A stretch of DNA of 64,000 nucleotides from Thioalkalivibrio paradoxus ARh 1 (GCF_000227685.2 NZ_CP007029.1:1834501-1898500); one strand, 5' to 3'; shown: positions 8,653-21,757, counted from the first letter of the stretch. Numbers and translations: made by a program. Notes: a model not told the origin generated them from the sequence alone.

Positions 8653-9891
8653 CTACAGGGTGCGGAACACCAGCGAGCCGTTCGTCCCGCCGAAGCCGAA
8701 CGAGTTCGACAACGCGACCCGCGCATCGACGTCCCGCGCCTCGTGGGCCACGTAGTCGAGATCGCAACCGTCGCCCGGATGGTCCAGGTTGATCGTCGGG
8801 GGCGACACCTTGTGATAGAGCGTCAGCGCGGAAAACAATGCCTCGATGCCGCCTGCGGCCCCGAGCAGGTGACCGGTCATCGACTTGGTCGAATTCACCA
8901 GCACTCGCTGCGCATGGTCGCCCAGCGCGCGCTTCACCGCCAGTGTCTCGGCGAGATCGCCGGCCGGCGTCGAGGTCCCGTGGGCATTGATGTATCCGAC
9001 CTCGTCGGTGTTCGCGCCGGCATCCTTCAGCGCCTTCAGCATGCAGTCGGCCGCGCCCTCGCCGCCCTGGGACGGCTGGGTCATGTGATAGGCGTCCGAG
9101 TTCCAGGCAAAACCCGCGAGTTCACAATAGATGCGCGCACCACGCGCCCTGGCGTGTTCATACTCTTCCAGCATCAGCACGCCGGCCCCGTCGCTGAGCA
9201 CGAACCCGTCGCGATCGCGGTCCCAGGGACGCGAGGCCCGCGCCGGATCGTCGTTGCGGGTCGACAGGGCGCGGGCGGCGGCGAAGCCGCCGATTCCCAG
9301 TGGCGTGGTGGCCATTTCCGCCCCGCCGGCCAACATCGCGTCGACGTCGCCATAGGCGATCATGCGCGCGGCATCGCCGATGTTGTGGGTGCCGGTGGCG
9401 CAGGCCGAGACGATGGAGATGTTCGGGCCTTTCAGGCCCTTCATGATCGACAGGTTTCCGGCGACCATGTTGATGATCGCGCTGGGAACGAAGAACGGCG
9501 AGATCTTCCGCGCCCCGCCCTTCAGGTAGGCTGCGTATGAGCGCTCGATATACGGCAGACCGCCGATACCGGACCCGATCGCGACCCCGATGCGCTCGGC
9601 GTTCGCCTCGGTCACGGCCAGACCGGAGTCCTCCAGCGCCTGCAGGCCTGCGGCGAGACCGTAGAGCACGAAGGTGTCCATTTTCTTCTGGTCCTTCTTG
9701 GGAACGTACTCGTCGGCATTGAAGTCCCGCACCGCTCCCGAGATCCGGACTGGCATTTCCGATGCGTCGAAAACATCAATCGGCGTGATCCCGCTCTTGC
9801 CGGCGACAATGTTTGCCCAGGCCGTTTCCACCGTGGAACCCACCGGAGAGACGATCCCGAGACCTGTAACCACCACACGACGCTTAGCCAA
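8653..9891 (-). CDS. fabF: 3-oxoacyl-ACP synthase II
   Basis: A 412-residue condensing enzyme that elongates acyl-ACP with malonyl-ACP in type II fatty acid synthesis. The catalytic cysteine lies in [15 protein letters not shown]. The two histidines are in [11 protein letters not shown] and [12 protein letters not shown]. The N-terminus [18 protein letters not shown] is standard. It lies 101 bp downstream of acpP with a strong hairpin in between, and pabB follows 8 bp after its stop. Confidence 0.95.
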   Translation of the reverse strand: MAKRRVVVTGLGIVSPVGSTVETAWANIVAGKSGITPIDVFDASEMPVRISGAVRDFNADEYVPKKDQKKMDTFVLYGLAAGLQALEDSGLAVTEANAERIGVAIGSGIGGLPYIERSYAAYLKGGARKISPFFVPSAIINMVAGNLSIMKGLKGPNISIVSACATGTHNIGDAARMIAYGDVDAMLAGGAEMATTPLGIGGFAAARALSTRNDDPARASRPWDRDRDGFVLSDGAGVLMLEEYEHARARGARIYCELAGFAWNSDAYHMTQPSQGGEGAADCMLKALKDAGANTDEVGYINAHGTSTPAGDLAETLAVKRALGDHAQRVLVNSTKSMTGHLLGAAGGIEALFSALTLYHKVSPPTINLDHPGDGCDLDYVAHEARDVDARVALSNSFGFGGTNGSLVFRTL

Positions 9892-9915
9892 TTGAATTCT
9901 CCCTCAGAAATGGAT

Positions 9916-9958
9916 GAAGCAAGGGCCGCCCCGAGGCTCCGCGAGCGGCCCTTGCTTC
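9916..9958 (-). other. Intergenic hairpin between acpP and fabF
   Basis: Arms GAAGCAAGGGCCGC (9916-9929) and GCGGCCCTTGCTTC (9945-9958) are perfectly complementary over 14 bp around a 15-nt loop. No T-run follows on the transcribed minus strand, so full termination is unlikely. It could stabilise the abundant acpP transcript or lower read-through into fabF. Confidence 0.6.
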
Positions 9959-9992
9959 GGTATCCATCGGAAAAGCCGCAAACCGGCCTGGA

Positions 9993-10232
9993 TCAGTCTT
10001 TCATGTGCGCCTTGATGTAGTCGATCGCCTGCTGCACGGTCGTGATCTTCTCGGCCTGTTCGTCCGGGATTTCCGTCTCGAATTCCTCCTCGAGCGCCAT
10101 CACCAGTTCCACGGTGTCGAGCGAATCGGCACCCAGGTCCTCGACGAACGAGGCGGAATCGGTCACGTCCTCTTCCTTCGCGCCCAATTGCTCAACCACG
10201 ATCTTCTTGACACGTTCTTCAATGCTGCTCAT
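9993..10232 (-). CDS. acpP: Acyl carrier protein
   Basis: A 79-residue acidic carrier protein. The serine of [16 protein letters not shown] receives 4'-phosphopantetheine and carries the growing acyl chain in the cytosol. Its size and the [21 protein letters not shown] start are canonical. It sits between fabG and fabF. A TAGAAT -10-like element on the minus strand (10278-10283) about 46 bp upstream, just past a hairpin, suggests its own promoter, as is usual for this highly expressed gene. Confidence 0.97.
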   Translation of the reverse strand: MSSIEERVKKIVVEQLGAKEEDVTDSASFVEDLGADSLDTVELVMALEEEFETEIPDEQAEKITTVQQAIDYIKAHMKD

Positions 10233-10277
10233 CTACGACATCCCCTTTGGGTGTAAGGCGGTCAATTTTCGAGCGCC

Positions 10278-10312
10278 ATTCTAGTGAAAAGCCCCCGTGC
10301 AATCCAGCACGG
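10278..10312 (-). terminator. Hairpin with short T-run after fabG, plus acpP -10 element
   Basis: On the minus strand, CCGTGC and GCACGG (10295-10312) form a stem followed by GGGGGCTTTTC and then TAGAAT at 10278-10283. This resembles a weak intrinsic terminator for fabG immediately followed by the -10 box of an acpP promoter. The T-run is only four bases, so termination is probably partial. No convincing -35 was seen. Confidence 0.4.
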
Positions 10313-10389
10313 TGCCGCCTGTGCTGGGGCACGATCCACCCGGTTGTGGCCCCGTGGTCTCGGTGGCCCGGGCAACCGGAAACCACTGG

Positions 10390-11127
10390 TCAATGCATGA
10401 ACATGCCGCCGTTCACATGCAGCGTCTCGCCGGTGATATACCCCGCGTCGCGGGATGCGAGAAAAGCGACCGCCGCGGCCACTTCTTCGGCGGCGCCAAG
10501 ACGGCCGAGCGGGATCCCCTCGAGCAGCTTGGCCCGGGTCTCGTCACCGAGTTCGCGCGTCATGTCGGTGTCGATGAACCCCGGGGCCACCGTGTTCACG
10601 GTAATGTTGCGACTGCCGACCTCGCGGGCCAGCGCGCGGGCGAAGCCCGCCAGCCCTGCCTTTGCCGCGGCATAGTTGGTCTGCCCTGCGTTTCCGCTCG
10701 ATCCGACGACCGAACCGATCAGGATGATGCGGCCGCTCCGTGCCTTCATCATCGGTTTCAGCACCTTCTGCGTCAGGCGCACCGCCGCGGTGAGGTTGGT
10801 GTCGATGATGCTGTCCCACTCGGCGTCCTTCATGCGCATCAGCAGGTTGTCGCGGGTGATGCCGGCGTTGTTCACCAGCACCTCGATGCTGCCCTCCCGT
10901 GCCTGGATGTCGTTCAGCGCCGCCTGCACGGACGCGACGTCGGTGACGTCCAGCACCAGGCCGCGGCCTCCGACATCGGCCAGCGCCGACGAGATCCGGT
11001 CGGCGCCGGGTGCCGATGTCGCGGTGCCGATCACCGGCCAGCCATCCTCGGCCATGCGTCTTGCAATCGCGGCCCCGATCCCCCGGCTCGCGCCGGTGAT
11101 CAAAGCCGCACCTTTCGTTTCGGTCAT
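10390..11127 (-). CDS. fabG: 3-oxoacyl-ACP reductase
   Basis: A 245-residue short-chain dehydrogenase that reduces 3-oxoacyl-ACP with NADPH. The cofactor motif is TGASRGIG near residue 11, NNAG follows near 87, and the catalytic Ser/Tyr/Lys set is in GSVVGSSGNAGQTNYAAAKAG. The ATG at 11127 has AGAGGA 8 bp upstream; a longer upstream reading would have no family match. It lies 50 bp downstream of fabD and 157 bp upstream of acpP. Confidence 0.95.
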   Translation of the reverse strand: MTETKGAALITGASRGIGAAIARRMAEDGWPVIGTATSAPGADRISSALADVGGRGLVLDVTDVASVQAALNDIQAREGSIEVLVNNAGITRDNLLMRMKDAEWDSIIDTNLTAAVRLTQKVLKPMMKARSGRIILIGSVVGSSGNAGQTNYAAAKAGLAGFARALAREVGSRNITVNTVAPGFIDTDMTRELGDETRAKLLEGIPLGRLGAAEEVAAAVAFLASRDAGYITGETLHVNGGMFMH

Positions 11128-11177
11128 CGCTGGTTTCCTCTGCTCGATGCTCGTGGGATCCGACGCGCTCGGCTCGG

Positions 11178-12119
11178 TCAGGCCCGCAGTGCCGCCAGGC
11201 TCTTGGCTAGACTCTCCGCATTGCTGACTTCCAGCAGTGCAAGCTCGCGGTCGATGCGCTTGGCCAGCCCCGTCAGCACCCGACCCGGGCCCGCCTCGAC
11301 CAGCGTTTGCACGCCCCGGCCGCGCATCGCCTGCACGGTCTCGACCCACCGCACGGGCCGATAAAGCTGTTCGGCCAAAATCGCGCGCAGCGCGTCCACG
11401 CTGTCGACGGGAGCGGCGCTGGCGTTGTGCAGCACGGGGATGCGCGGCAGACGCAGCTCCACATCCTGTAGCGCACTGCGCAGGCGTTCCGCTGCCGGGC
11501 GCATCAGCGCACAGTGCGAGGGGACCGAAACCGACAGGCGCACCGCCTTCCGGGCGCCGGCGGCCGGTGCGGCGGCCAGCGCGCGGTCGACCGCCGCGGC
11601 ACTACCCGCGATCACCACCTGACCCGGCGAGTTGAAGTTGACCGGCTCGAGCACCTCGCTGCCCGCCTGGGCAGCGCACAGTTCGCGCACCGCGTCGTCG
11701 TCCATCCCGAGGATCGCCGCCATCGCGCCCGCAGCTTCCGGAACCGCGTCCTGCATCGCCAGCGCGCGTTCGCGCACAACGCGCACCGCGTCCGCGAAAT
11801 CCAATGCATCCGCGGCGACCAGCGCACTGTACTCACCCAGGCTGTGCCCTGCGGCGACCGTTGGCGGAACCGGAACCTCCGCGGCCAGCACGCGCCACAC
11901 GGCGACTCCGGCGGCCAGCATCGCGGGCTGGGTGTTCTCGGTGCGGTTCAACCGTTCGGCGGGACCGTTCTGGACCAGATACCAGAGATCCGCCCCCAGC
12001 ACGTCGGACGCTTCGCCAAAGGTATCGCGGACCACGGACCGTTCGCGGCCCAGTTCGCCGAGCATGCCAACCGACTGCGACCCCTGGCCCGGGAACACCA
12101 CTGCCCACTGTGTATCCAT
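11178..12119 (-). CDS. fabD: Malonyl-CoA:ACP transacylase
   Basis: A 313-residue transacylase that loads malonyl groups onto ACP. The nucleophile serine is in GHSLGEYSALVA, the N-terminus WAVVFPGQGSQSVGML is diagnostic, and the catalytic histidine is in VPSHCALM. The ATG at 12119 is preferred; a TTG seven codons upstream is possible. It is the first gene of the cluster here: fabH, plsX and rpmF, its usual upstream neighbours, are absent, and infA lies divergently instead. Confidence 0.94.
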   Translation of the reverse strand: MDTQWAVVFPGQGSQSVGMLGELGRERSVVRDTFGEASDVLGADLWYLVQNGPAERLNRTENTQPAMLAAGVAVWRVLAAEVPVPPTVAAGHSLGEYSALVAADALDFADAVRVVRERALAMQDAVPEAAGAMAAILGMDDDAVRELCAAQAGSEVLEPVNFNSPGQVVIAGSAAAVDRALAAAPAAGARKAVRLSVSVPSHCALMRPAAERLRSALQDVELRLPRIPVLHNASAAPVDSVDALRAILAEQLYRPVRWVETVQAMRGRGVQTLVEAGPGRVLTGLAKRIDRELALLEVSNAESLAKSLAALRA

Positions 12120-12283
12120 TGCTGACCTGGCGCTGCTCAAGGTGGCCGTAGTGTATGCCCATCAAATCCGGGGCGGCAAACCCGTGGCCGGCGAACCGGA
12201 GCCGGCGCAGCCGGGGCGCGCCGGCCGGCGTGTCGCGATGTCGGCCCGCAACCCCGGATCGGGAACAGAAATCGCGCGCCAGC

Positions 12284-12311
12284 TTGAGTTCCCGCCGCGC
12301 ATCCGCATAAT
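12284..12311 (+). promoter_or_regulatory. Sigma-70 type promoter of infA
   Basis: TTGAGT (12284-12289) and CATAAT (12306-12311) are separated by 16 bp and lie about 33 bp upstream of the infA start codon. This is a reasonable match to the housekeeping promoter consensus for a short, highly expressed gene. Confidence 0.55.
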
Positions 12312-12344
12312 GTCGCCTCCCGGATTACATCAGCGAGGACTTGC

Positions 12345-12563
12345 ATGGCGAAGGAAGACGAGATCGAACTCGAGGGGACTGTGGTCGAAACCCTGCCCAA
12401 CACGATGTTCCGCGTGGAACTCGAGAACGGGCACGTGATCACCGCACACATCTCCGGCAAGATGCGCAAGCACTACATCCGCATCCTGCGCGGCGACAAG
12501 GTCATCGTGCAGATGACCCCCTACGATCTCAGCAAGGGCCGCATCGTCTACCGCAACAAGTAA
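12345..12563 (+). CDS. infA: Translation initiation factor IF-1
   Basis: A 72-residue S1/OB-fold protein that occupies the ribosomal A site during initiation. The sequence [20 protein letters not shown] through [12 protein letters not shown] is typical of proteobacterial IF-1 at full length. It is monocistronic, divergent from fabD and convergent with clpA, whose stop is 19 bp away. The infA/clpA adjacency is common in gammaproteobacteria. Confidence 0.97.
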   Translation: MAKEDEIELEGTVVETLPNTMFRVELENGHVITAHISGKMRKHYIRILRGDKVIVQMTPYDLSKGRIVYRNK

Positions 12564-12582
12564 CCGGGCGAGGAGCGCCGCG

Positions 12583-14862
12583 TCAGCTGACGGCGGGCTC
12601 CAGGATTTCGAGTTCCAGCCCGGCATCGCCGAGCCGCACGACGACTTCCCCGCCACCCTTCGACAGCCGCCCGAACAGGATTTCCTCGGCCAGCGGCTTC
12701 TTGATGTGCTCCTGCACGGTACGCGCCATCGGACGCGCGCCCATCTTCGCGTCGTAGCCGTGCTCGGCCAGCCACGCCCGGCCTTCAGGAGTGACGGTCA
12801 GCACCACTTTCTTCTCGTCGAGCTGGGCCTGCAGCTGCACCAGGAACTTGTCGACCACCCCGAGGATGGTCACCTCGTCGAGCGCCCCGAACTGGATGAT
12901 CGCATCCAGGCGATTGCGAAATTCCGGGCTGAAGGTCCGCTTCAGCACTTCCATCGCATCGCTCGAGTGGTCCTGCTGCGTGAACCCCATCGACGGGCGA
13001 CTAGCCATCTCCGCGCCGACGTTGCTGGTCATCACCACGATCACGTTGCGGAAATCGACCTTGCGCCCGTTGGTGTCGGTCAGCGTGCCGTGGTCCATCA
13101 CCTGCAACAGCAGGTTGAACACGTCGGGGTGGGCCTTCTCGACCTCGTCGAGCAGCAGCACCGCGTGCGGATGCTTCAGGATCGCGTCGGTCAGCAGTCC
13201 GCCCTCGTCGTAGCCGACATAGCCCGGTGGCGCACCGATCAGACGCGACACCGTGTGCCGCTCCATGTACTCGGACATGTCGAAGCGCAGCAGTTCGATG
13301 CCCAGGATCCGCGCCAGCTGTTTGGTGACCTCGGTCTTGCCGACCCCGGTCGGACCGGTGAACAGGAACGAGCCGATCGGCTTGTCCTGGTCCGCCAGCC
13401 CCGAACGCGCCATCTTGATCGCGGTGCTGAGGCTGTCGATCGCGGGATCCTGACCGAACACGACCATCTTCAGGTCGCGTTCGAGGTTGCGCAGGATCTC
13501 GACGTCGCTGCTGGAAACCGATTTCGGCGGAATGCGCGCGATCTTCGCGACGATCGCCTCGATGTCGTGGACACCGATCGTCTTGCGACGCTGGCTCGAG
13601 GGCTGCAGCTGCCGGCTTGCGCCGGCCTCGTCGATCAGATCGATCGCCTTGTCGGGCAGGAAACGGTCGGTGATGTAGCGGTCGGCGAGTTCCGCCGCCG
13701 CGCGCAGCGCCGGCCGGGTGAACCGCACGTTGTGGTGCGTCTCGAAACGGGACTTCAGCCCGGCCAGGATCTGGAAGGTCTCCTCGACCGACGGTTCCGG
13801 CACATCGATCTTCTGGAAGCGCCGGGCCAGCGCGCGGTCCTTCTCGAAGATGCCGCGGTACTCGTTGTAGGTGGTCGAACCGATGCATTTCAGTTCGCCG
13901 CTGGCCAGCATCGGTTTGATCAGGTTGGAGGCATCCATCACGCCGCCAGAAGCCGCGCCGGCGCCAATGATGGTGTGGATCTCGTCGATGAACAGCACCG
14001 CGCCGGGCTGGCGCTGCAGTTGTGCGAGCACACCCTTCAGGCGCTTCTCGAAATCGCCCCGGTACTTGGTGCCGGCCACAAGCGCGCCCAGATCGAGCGA
14101 ATACACGGTGGCCTTCGAGATCGCTTCGGGCACCTCATGGTCGACGATCCGGCGCGCCAGGCCCTCGGCGATCGCGGTCTTGCCGACGCCGGCCTCGCCG
14201 ACCAGCAGCGGGTTGTTCTTGCGCCGCCGGCAGAGGATCTGGATGGTGCGCTCGACCTCGTGCTCCCGGCCGATCAGCGGGTCGATCTCGTCCTTCGCCG
14301 CCTTCGCGTTCAGGTTCGTCGCGTAGAGCGTCAGCGCGTTCTGCTTTTCCGCGCCTTCGTCGGGACCGCTTTCCGCTGCCCCGCCGCCTTCGGGACCGCC
14401 GGGCTGGATCTGGCCACCATCCTCATCGGGCACCTTCGAGATGCCGTGCGACAGGAAATTGACCACGTCCAGCCGCTGGATGTCCTGGCGTGCGAGCAGG
14501 TGCAGTGCGTGCGAATCCTGTTCGCCGAACAGCGCCACGAGCACGTTCGCCCCGCTGACTTCCTTGCGGCCGCTGGACTGCACATGAAAAACCGCTCGCT
14601 GGAGCACGCGCTGGAAACCCAGAGTGGGCTGGGTCTCGCGTCCATCCCGCGGCGGTATGCGAGGGGTGTTGGCGTCGAGCCAGGTCTCCAGTTCGCCCCG
14701 GATCCGTTCGAGGTCGGCGCCGCAGGCGCGCAGCACCGTGGCAGCGCTTGGGTTCGAGATCAGCGCCAGCAGCAGGTGTTCCACGGTCACGAACTCGTGC
14801 CGCTTCTCCCGGGCGTCCTTGAAGACCATGTTCAGACTGAATTCGAGTTCGCGGTCGAGCAT
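12583..14862 (-). CDS. clpA: ATP-dependent Clp protease ATPase subunit ClpA
   Basis: A 759-residue Hsp100 unfoldase that feeds substrates to ClpP. It has a Clp N-domain (about 1-145), a first AAA module with Walker A GEAGVGKT at 222-229 and Walker B FIDEIH near 291, and a second AAA module with GPTGVGKT. The linker about 146-175 is rich in Gly, Glu and Pro. The start [31 protein letters not shown] lies 5 bp after the clpS stop with GGAGG in the spacer region, so it is coupled to its adaptor gene. Length is usual for ClpA. Confidence 0.95.
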   Translation of the reverse strand: MLDRELEFSLNMVFKDAREKRHEFVTVEHLLLALISNPSAATVLRACGADLERIRGELETWLDANTPRIPPRDGRETQPTLGFQRVLQRAVFHVQSSGRKEVSGANVLVALFGEQDSHALHLLARQDIQRLDVVNFLSHGISKVPDEDGGQIQPGGPEGGGAAESGPDEGAEKQNALTLYATNLNAKAAKDEIDPLIGREHEVERTIQILCRRRKNNPLLVGEAGVGKTAIAEGLARRIVDHEVPEAISKATVYSLDLGALVAGTKYRGDFEKRLKGVLAQLQRQPGAVLFIDEIHTIIGAGAASGGVMDASNLIKPMLASGELKCIGSTTYNEYRGIFEKDRALARRFQKIDVPEPSVEETFQILAGLKSRFETHHNVRFTRPALRAAAELADRYITDRFLPDKAIDLIDEAGASRQLQPSSQRRKTIGVHDIEAIVAKIARIPPKSVSSSDVEILRNLERDLKMVVFGQDPAIDSLSTAIKMARSGLADQDKPIGSFLFTGPTGVGKTEVTKQLARILGIELLRFDMSEYMERHTVSRLIGAPPGYVGYDEGGLLTDAILKHPHAVLLLDEVEKAHPDVFNLLLQVMDHGTLTDTNGRKVDFRNVIVVMTSNVGAEMASRPSMGFTQQDHSSDAMEVLKRTFSPEFRNRLDAIIQFGALDEVTILGVVDKFLVQLQAQLDEKKVVLTVTPEGRAWLAEHGYDAKMGARPMARTVQEHIKKPLAEEILFGRLSKGGGEVVVRLGDAGLELEILEPAVS

Positions 14863-14867
14863 CGGGG

Positions 14868-15191
14868 TCAAGCCTCCTCCATCGAACATAGCAGCGGGTG
14901 CTGGTGGTGGCGAGCGTAGTCGTTGACCTGCGCGACCTTCGTCTCGGCGATGTCGCGGGAAAAGACCCCGCAGACGCCCTTGCCGCGGGTGTGCACATGC
15001 AGCATCACCCGCGTGGCCTTCTCCCGGTCCATCGCAAAGAAGGTCTCGAGCACTTCGACGACGAACTCCATCGGCGTGTAGTCATCGTTGATCAGCACGA
15101 CCTTGAAATTCCGGGGCGGCTTCAGCTCCGGCCGGGATTCGTCGACGGCGATCGACTCGTCGACGCCAGTTCTGTGCTTGGGATCCGTCAT
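14868..15191 (-). CDS. clpS: Clp protease adaptor ClpS
   Basis: A 107-residue N-degron adaptor that delivers substrates with destabilising N-terminal residues to ClpA. The core [22 protein letters not shown] contains the substrate pocket, and [19 protein letters not shown] is the family signature. The ATG at 15191 gives the normal length; in-frame starts upstream would add up to 25 unsupported residues. It is directly upstream of clpA. Confidence 0.93.
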   Translation of the reverse strand: MTDPKHRTGVDESIAVDESRPELKPPRNFKVVLINDDYTPMEFVVEVLETFFAMDREKATRVMLHVHTRGKGVCGVFSRDIAETKVAQVNDYARHHQHPLLCSMEEA

Positions 15192-15298
15192 GGGCGATTC
15201 AGGCTTGTTACTGGCTTCCCCTCGGTGCCGCCACTGCATCTTCGGGCAGTCTTCCGAGATAGACAAATAGACCGCAAACTCTATCCCCCTTCGGTGAA

Positions 15299-16582
15299 CT
15301 ATTGACTACCGGATGCGTGGCCCGAATCCATCCGTGCGATCACCGCGGCGCCGAATCCGGAGCAGGATGCGGGTTCGACACCCGGAATCAGTCGCGCGAA
15401 GTCGTAGGTGACCTCCCGAGCGCTGATCGCTCCACCCATGCCGTGCACGATCCGGTCGGCGGCCTCGATCCAGCCCATGTGCCGTAGCATCATCTCTGCG
15501 GACAGGATCAGCGACCCGGGGTTCACCTTGTCCTGACCGGCGTACTTCGGGGCCGTCCCGTGCGTCGCCTCGAACATCGCGACGGTATCCGACAGGTTGG
15601 CTCCCGGCGCGATGCCGATGCCGCCGACCTGTGCCGCCAGCGCATCGGAAATGTAGTCGCCGTTCAGGTTCAGCGTCGCGATCACATCGTACTCCTCAGG
15701 GCGCAGCAGGATCTGCTGCAGGAACGCGTCGGCGATCACGTCCTTCACGACGATCTCCGACCCGGTCTTGGGGTTGCGCAGGCTGCACCATGGGCCTCCG
15801 TCGATCTCCTCGGCCCCGAACTCCTCGCGGGCCAATTCGTAGCCCCAGTTCTTGAACGCGCCCTCGGTGAACTTCATGATATTGCCCTTGTGTACCAGCG
15901 TCACCGACCGGCGGTCGTTGTCGATCGCGTACTGGATCGCCTTGCGCACCAGGCGCTTCGTGCCTTCGCTCGAAACCGGCTTGATCCCGATGCCCGCGGT
16001 GTCCGGAAAGCGGATCTTGGTCACTCCCATCTCGTTCTGCAGGAAGTCGATGACCTTGCGCGCCTCCGCGCTGCCGGACTCGTACTCGATCCCGGCGTAG
16101 ATGTCCTCCGAGTTCTCGCGAAAGATCACCATGTCGGTCTTCTCCGGCTCCTTCAGCGGGCTCGGCGTGCCCGCGTAGTAGCGAACCGGACGCAGGCAGA
16201 CATAGAGATCCAACTGCTGGCGCAGTGCCACATTCAACGAACGGATGCCGCCACCGACCGGCGTCGTCAGCGGCCCCTTGATCGAGACCACGTAGTCGCG
16301 GACGGCGTCCAGGGTTTCCGCCGGCAGCCAGGTGTTCGCGCCGTACACGTCGTTCGCCTTTTCCCCGGCATAGACCTCCATCCAGGCGATCCGGCGCTTG
16401 CCACCGTAGGCCTGGTCGACCGCGGCGTCGACGACACGCCGCATCACCGGAGTGATGTCGACCCCGATGCCGTCACCCTCGATGAATGGGACGATGGGGT
16501 TGTCCGGAACCTGCAGCACGCCGTCGGCATCGACGGAAATCGGCTCGGCGCCGGCGGGAATCTTGATGTGTTCGTAGGCCAT
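15299..16582 (-). CDS. icd: NADP-dependent isocitrate dehydrogenase
   Basis: A 427-residue TCA-cycle enzyme that converts isocitrate to 2-oxoglutarate. The isocitrate-binding serine segment is [13 protein letters not shown], metal-binding [14 protein letters not shown] lies in the C-terminal half, and [18 protein letters not shown] is the cofactor region. The ATG at 16582 starts [13 protein letters not shown]; an earlier in-frame start adds 13 residues that overlap the promoter area. It is divergent from nudJ, with 134 bp shared upstream DNA. It supplies the substrate of glutamate synthase encoded later in the window. Confidence 0.94.
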   Translation of the reverse strand: MAYEHIKIPAGAEPISVDADGVLQVPDNPIVPFIEGDGIGVDITPVMRRVVDAAVDQAYGGKRRIAWMEVYAGEKANDVYGANTWLPAETLDAVRDYVVSIKGPLTTPVGGGIRSLNVALRQQLDLYVCLRPVRYYAGTPSPLKEPEKTDMVIFRENSEDIYAGIEYESGSAEARKVIDFLQNEMGVTKIRFPDTAGIGIKPVSSEGTKRLVRKAIQYAIDNDRRSVTLVHKGNIMKFTEGAFKNWGYELAREEFGAEEIDGGPWCSLRNPKTGSEIVVKDVIADAFLQQILLRPEEYDVIATLNLNGDYISDALAAQVGGIGIAPGANLSDTVAMFEATHGTAPKYAGQDKVNPGSLILSAEMMLRHMGWIEAADRIVHGMGGAISAREVTYDFARLIPGVEPASCSGFGAAVIARMDSGHASGSQ

Positions 16583-16716
16583 GGCTGCTCCAGTGCTCGC
16601 AAACGGGTGGGTCGGGGGCACCTATACTAGCAACGTCCAAGCCCTTTACGGCAGAGGTAGGCCCTGCGCGTTATCATGCGCCGGATGATGTCGCCCTTCC
16701 GAAACCGGACCGATTC

Positions 16717-17169
16717 ATGACCGACCGCCTGCGCTGCCACGTCACCGTAGCCGCGGTGATCGCGGATGCCGGGCGGTTCCTGTTCGTCGAAGAGGCGGCC
16801 GGCGGCCGGCGGGTGCTGAATCAACCGGCCGGGCACCTCGAGGCGGGAGAGGATCTGCGCAGCGCGGTGATCCGCGAGGTCCGCGAGGAGACCGGCCTGG
16901 ATTTCCGGCCCGAAGCCTGGCTCGGCTGCGACCTGCTGGCCCTGCCCTCCGGCGCCGTCACGTTGCGGGTCGCTTTCACCGGGCGGGCCTTCCCGTTGCC
17001 GGGCACCGCACCCCGCGACCCGGCGATCCTCGCGACGCACTGGCTGACTCCGGACGAGGCCCGGGGTTGGCCGTTGCGCAGCCCTCTGGTCCAGCGTTCG
17101 CTCGAGCGCTTCGCGCAAGGGGTACGGCTGCCGCTGGACACCGTCGGCGCGCTGTCCCGGGCTCCATGA
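16717..17169 (+). CDS. nudJ: Nudix hydrolase, NudJ-like phosphatase
   Basis: A 150-residue Nudix protein. The Nudix box GHLEAGEDLRSAVIREVREE-TG (about residues 31-52) has all the metal-binding glutamates. The N-terminus RLRCHVTVAAVIADAGRFLFVEEA matches NudJ, a nucleoside tri/diphosphatase also active on HMP-PP. Its stop overlaps an ATG of the mnmA frame (ATGA at 17166), and the nudJ-mnmA-hflD order is conserved in gammaproteobacteria. Confidence 0.88.
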   Translation: MTDRLRCHVTVAAVIADAGRFLFVEEAAGGRRVLNQPAGHLEAGEDLRSAVIREVREETGLDFRPEAWLGCDLLALPSGAVTLRVAFTGRAFPLPGTAPRDPAILATHWLTPDEARGWPLRSPLVQRSLERFAQGVRLPLDTVGALSRAP

Positions 17170-17207
17170 GCGCGCCCATCGGTAGCCACGCGCGCCGGCG
17201 CAACAGC

Positions 17208-18323
17208 ATGAACACGAGGCACGAAAAGGTGATCGTCGGGCTCTCGGGCGGGGTCGACTCGGCGTTGGCCGCGGCGCGGCTGCTGCAGGCTGGGTACGCC
17301 GTCGAGGGCCTGTTCATGAAGAACTGGGAGGAGGACGACGAACCGGGCTACTGCGCGGCGGAGGCCGACCTGGAGATGGCCCGCGAGGTCGCCGCGATTC
17401 TGGAGATCCCGCTGCACAAGGCGAATTACGCGGCCGACTACTGGCACCGGGTGTTCGCACATTTTCTCGACGAATACCGGGCCGGCCGCACGCCGAACCC
17501 CGACATTCTCTGCAATCGCGAGATCAAGTTTCCGGCCCTGCTCGATCACGCCCGGCGCCTGGGGGCAACCCGCGTCGCCAGCGGCCACTATGCGACGGTG
17601 GAGCATACGGACCGCGGAAGCCGCCTGCTCCGCGCCAGGGACGAGGGCAAGGACCAGACCTATTTCCTGTACGGACTGGAGCAGCACCAGTTGCGCCCCA
17701 CGCTGTTCCCGCTGGGCGAGATGTGGAAATCCGAGGTCCGCGCCGAGGCCCGCGCGCTGGGCCTGCCCAACCATGCGCGCAAGGACAGCACCGGCATCTG
17801 CTTCATCGGCGAAAAGCGCTTCCGGGACTTTCTGTCGCAGTACCTGAGTGCGCCCCCCGGCGAGATCTGCACCCCCGAAGGGCGAGTGCTCGGGCAGCAT
17901 CCCGGCCTGATGTATTTCACGCTGGGCCAACGTCAGGGGCTGGGCATCGGCGGCGTGGAAGGCGCTGGCGATGCCCCCTGGTACGTGGTCGCGAAGGATA
18001 CCGGGCGCAACCGCCTGATCGTCGCGCAGGGCGCCGACCACCCGCTGCTGCTGAGCACCGGCCTGACTGCCACGGATCCCCACTGGATCCTCGGCGCACC
18101 GAGCGCGGGCGAGCCGTTGAGCATTCGCATCCGCCACCGCCAGCCGCTGCAGCGCGCGCGGATCACCCGAATCGACGCAGCCGGACTGCAGGTACGCTTC
18201 GAAACCCCGCAGCGGGCGGTCACGCCGGGGCAGTCGATCGTGTTCTACCGTGACCGGGAATGCCTCGGCGGAGCCGTGATCAGCGCCGCCGCGGGCGAGG
18301 CCGAGGGTCCGGATCCGGTATAG
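17208..18323 (+). CDS. mnmA: tRNA-specific 2-thiouridylase
   Basis: A tRNA thiolase that makes 2-thiouridine at wobble position 34 of Lys, Glu and Gln tRNAs. PP-loop motif VIVGLSGGVDSALAA lies near the N-terminus. Catalytic cysteines are in NPDILCNREIKF and STGICFIGEKRF, and the C-terminal beta-barrel reads FETPQRAVTPGQSIVFYRD. The start at 17208 gives 371 residues, the usual length. An in-frame ATG at 17166 overlaps the nudJ stop and would add 14 residues; it may be the true coupled start. Confidence 0.92.
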   Translation: MNTRHEKVIVGLSGGVDSALAAARLLQAGYAVEGLFMKNWEEDDEPGYCAAEADLEMAREVAAILEIPLHKANYAADYWHRVFAHFLDEYRAGRTPNPDILCNREIKFPALLDHARRLGATRVASGHYATVEHTDRGSRLLRARDEGKDQTYFLYGLEQHQLRPTLFPLGEMWKSEVRAEARALGLPNHARKDSTGICFIGEKRFRDFLSQYLSAPPGEICTPEGRVLGQHPGLMYFTLGQRQGLGIGGVEGAGDAPWYVVAKDTGRNRLIVAQGADHPLLLSTGLTATDPHWILGAPSAGEPLSIRIRHRQPLQRARITRIDAAGLQVRFETPQRAVTPGQSIVFYRDRECLGGAVISAAAGEAEGPDPV

Positions 18324-18361
18324 TAGCGCCCGGTTTCCACGCAAAGCGAGAACGGTCACCC

Positions 18362-18991
18362 TTGGAGCGCAGCGACTACAACCGAACCCTGGCGCTGGCG
18401 GCGATCTTCCAGACCGCCGCCCTGGTCAAGGATCTCGCCTGGCGCGGGCACTGCGACGAGCACGAGTTCGAGGTGCTCGTCGGCAGCCTGTTCGCGTTCG
18501 ACGCCGAGACCCCCGCCGCCGTCTACCGCGGCGAGGCCAACCTGCGCAACGGGCTCGAACGCATCGAGGTCCAGCTGAAATCCGGCGGCAAGCCGCCGGA
18601 TATGGAAATCACCCGCTATGCGATCGGCCTGATCTTCCTGGAACGCAAGCTGCAAGCCCGGCCCGAGATGCTGCAGGCGCTCGGCGACGGACTGAAGGGC
18701 GCGGAGCGCCAGGTGGAGTACTTCAACCTGTCCCACGAGAGCGTGATCGCGCGGCTCGCCGAGGTGTACCAGGAAACCATCTCGCCACTCGGACCCCGGA
18801 TCATCGTGCAGGGTGAGCAGACCCACCTTTCCAACCCGGGGACCGCCGCGCGCATCCGCGCGCTCCTGCTCGCGGGCATCCGGGCCGCGGTCCTCTGGCG
18901 CCAGGCAGGGGGCTCCCGCTGGAAGCTGCTGTTCGGCCGCAACCGGCTGATCTCCGAGGCCCGCGACCTGCTGCACCGACTCAACTCCTGA
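18362..18991 (+). CDS. hflD: High frequency lysogenization protein HflD homologue
   Basis: A 209-residue peripheral membrane protein of the HflD family. DYNRTLALAAIFQTAALVKDLAWRGHC aligns with the E. coli N-terminus. The start is read as TTG at 18362 because no in-frame ATG or GTG fits the family boundary; upstream residues would overlap mnmA. The molecular function is poorly known apart from binding lambda CII in E. coli. It sits in the conserved order mnmA-hflD, although purB, the usual next gene, is 10 kb away here. Confidence 0.85.
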   Translation: MERSDYNRTLALAAIFQTAALVKDLAWRGHCDEHEFEVLVGSLFAFDAETPAAVYRGEANLRNGLERIEVQLKSGGKPPDMEITRYAIGLIFLERKLQARPEMLQALGDGLKGAERQVEYFNLSHESVIARLAEVYQETISPLGPRIIVQGEQTHLSNPGTAARIRALLLAGIRAAVLWRQAGGSRWKLLFGRNRLISEARDLLHRLNS

Positions 18992-19006
18992 TACGGAACC
19001 CGCCTG

Positions 19007-21757
<2,751 letters not shown>

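Noticed and set aside
12706-14919. A 737-codon open frame antisense to clpA
   Set aside because: Same codon-bias shadow of a firmly identified gene.
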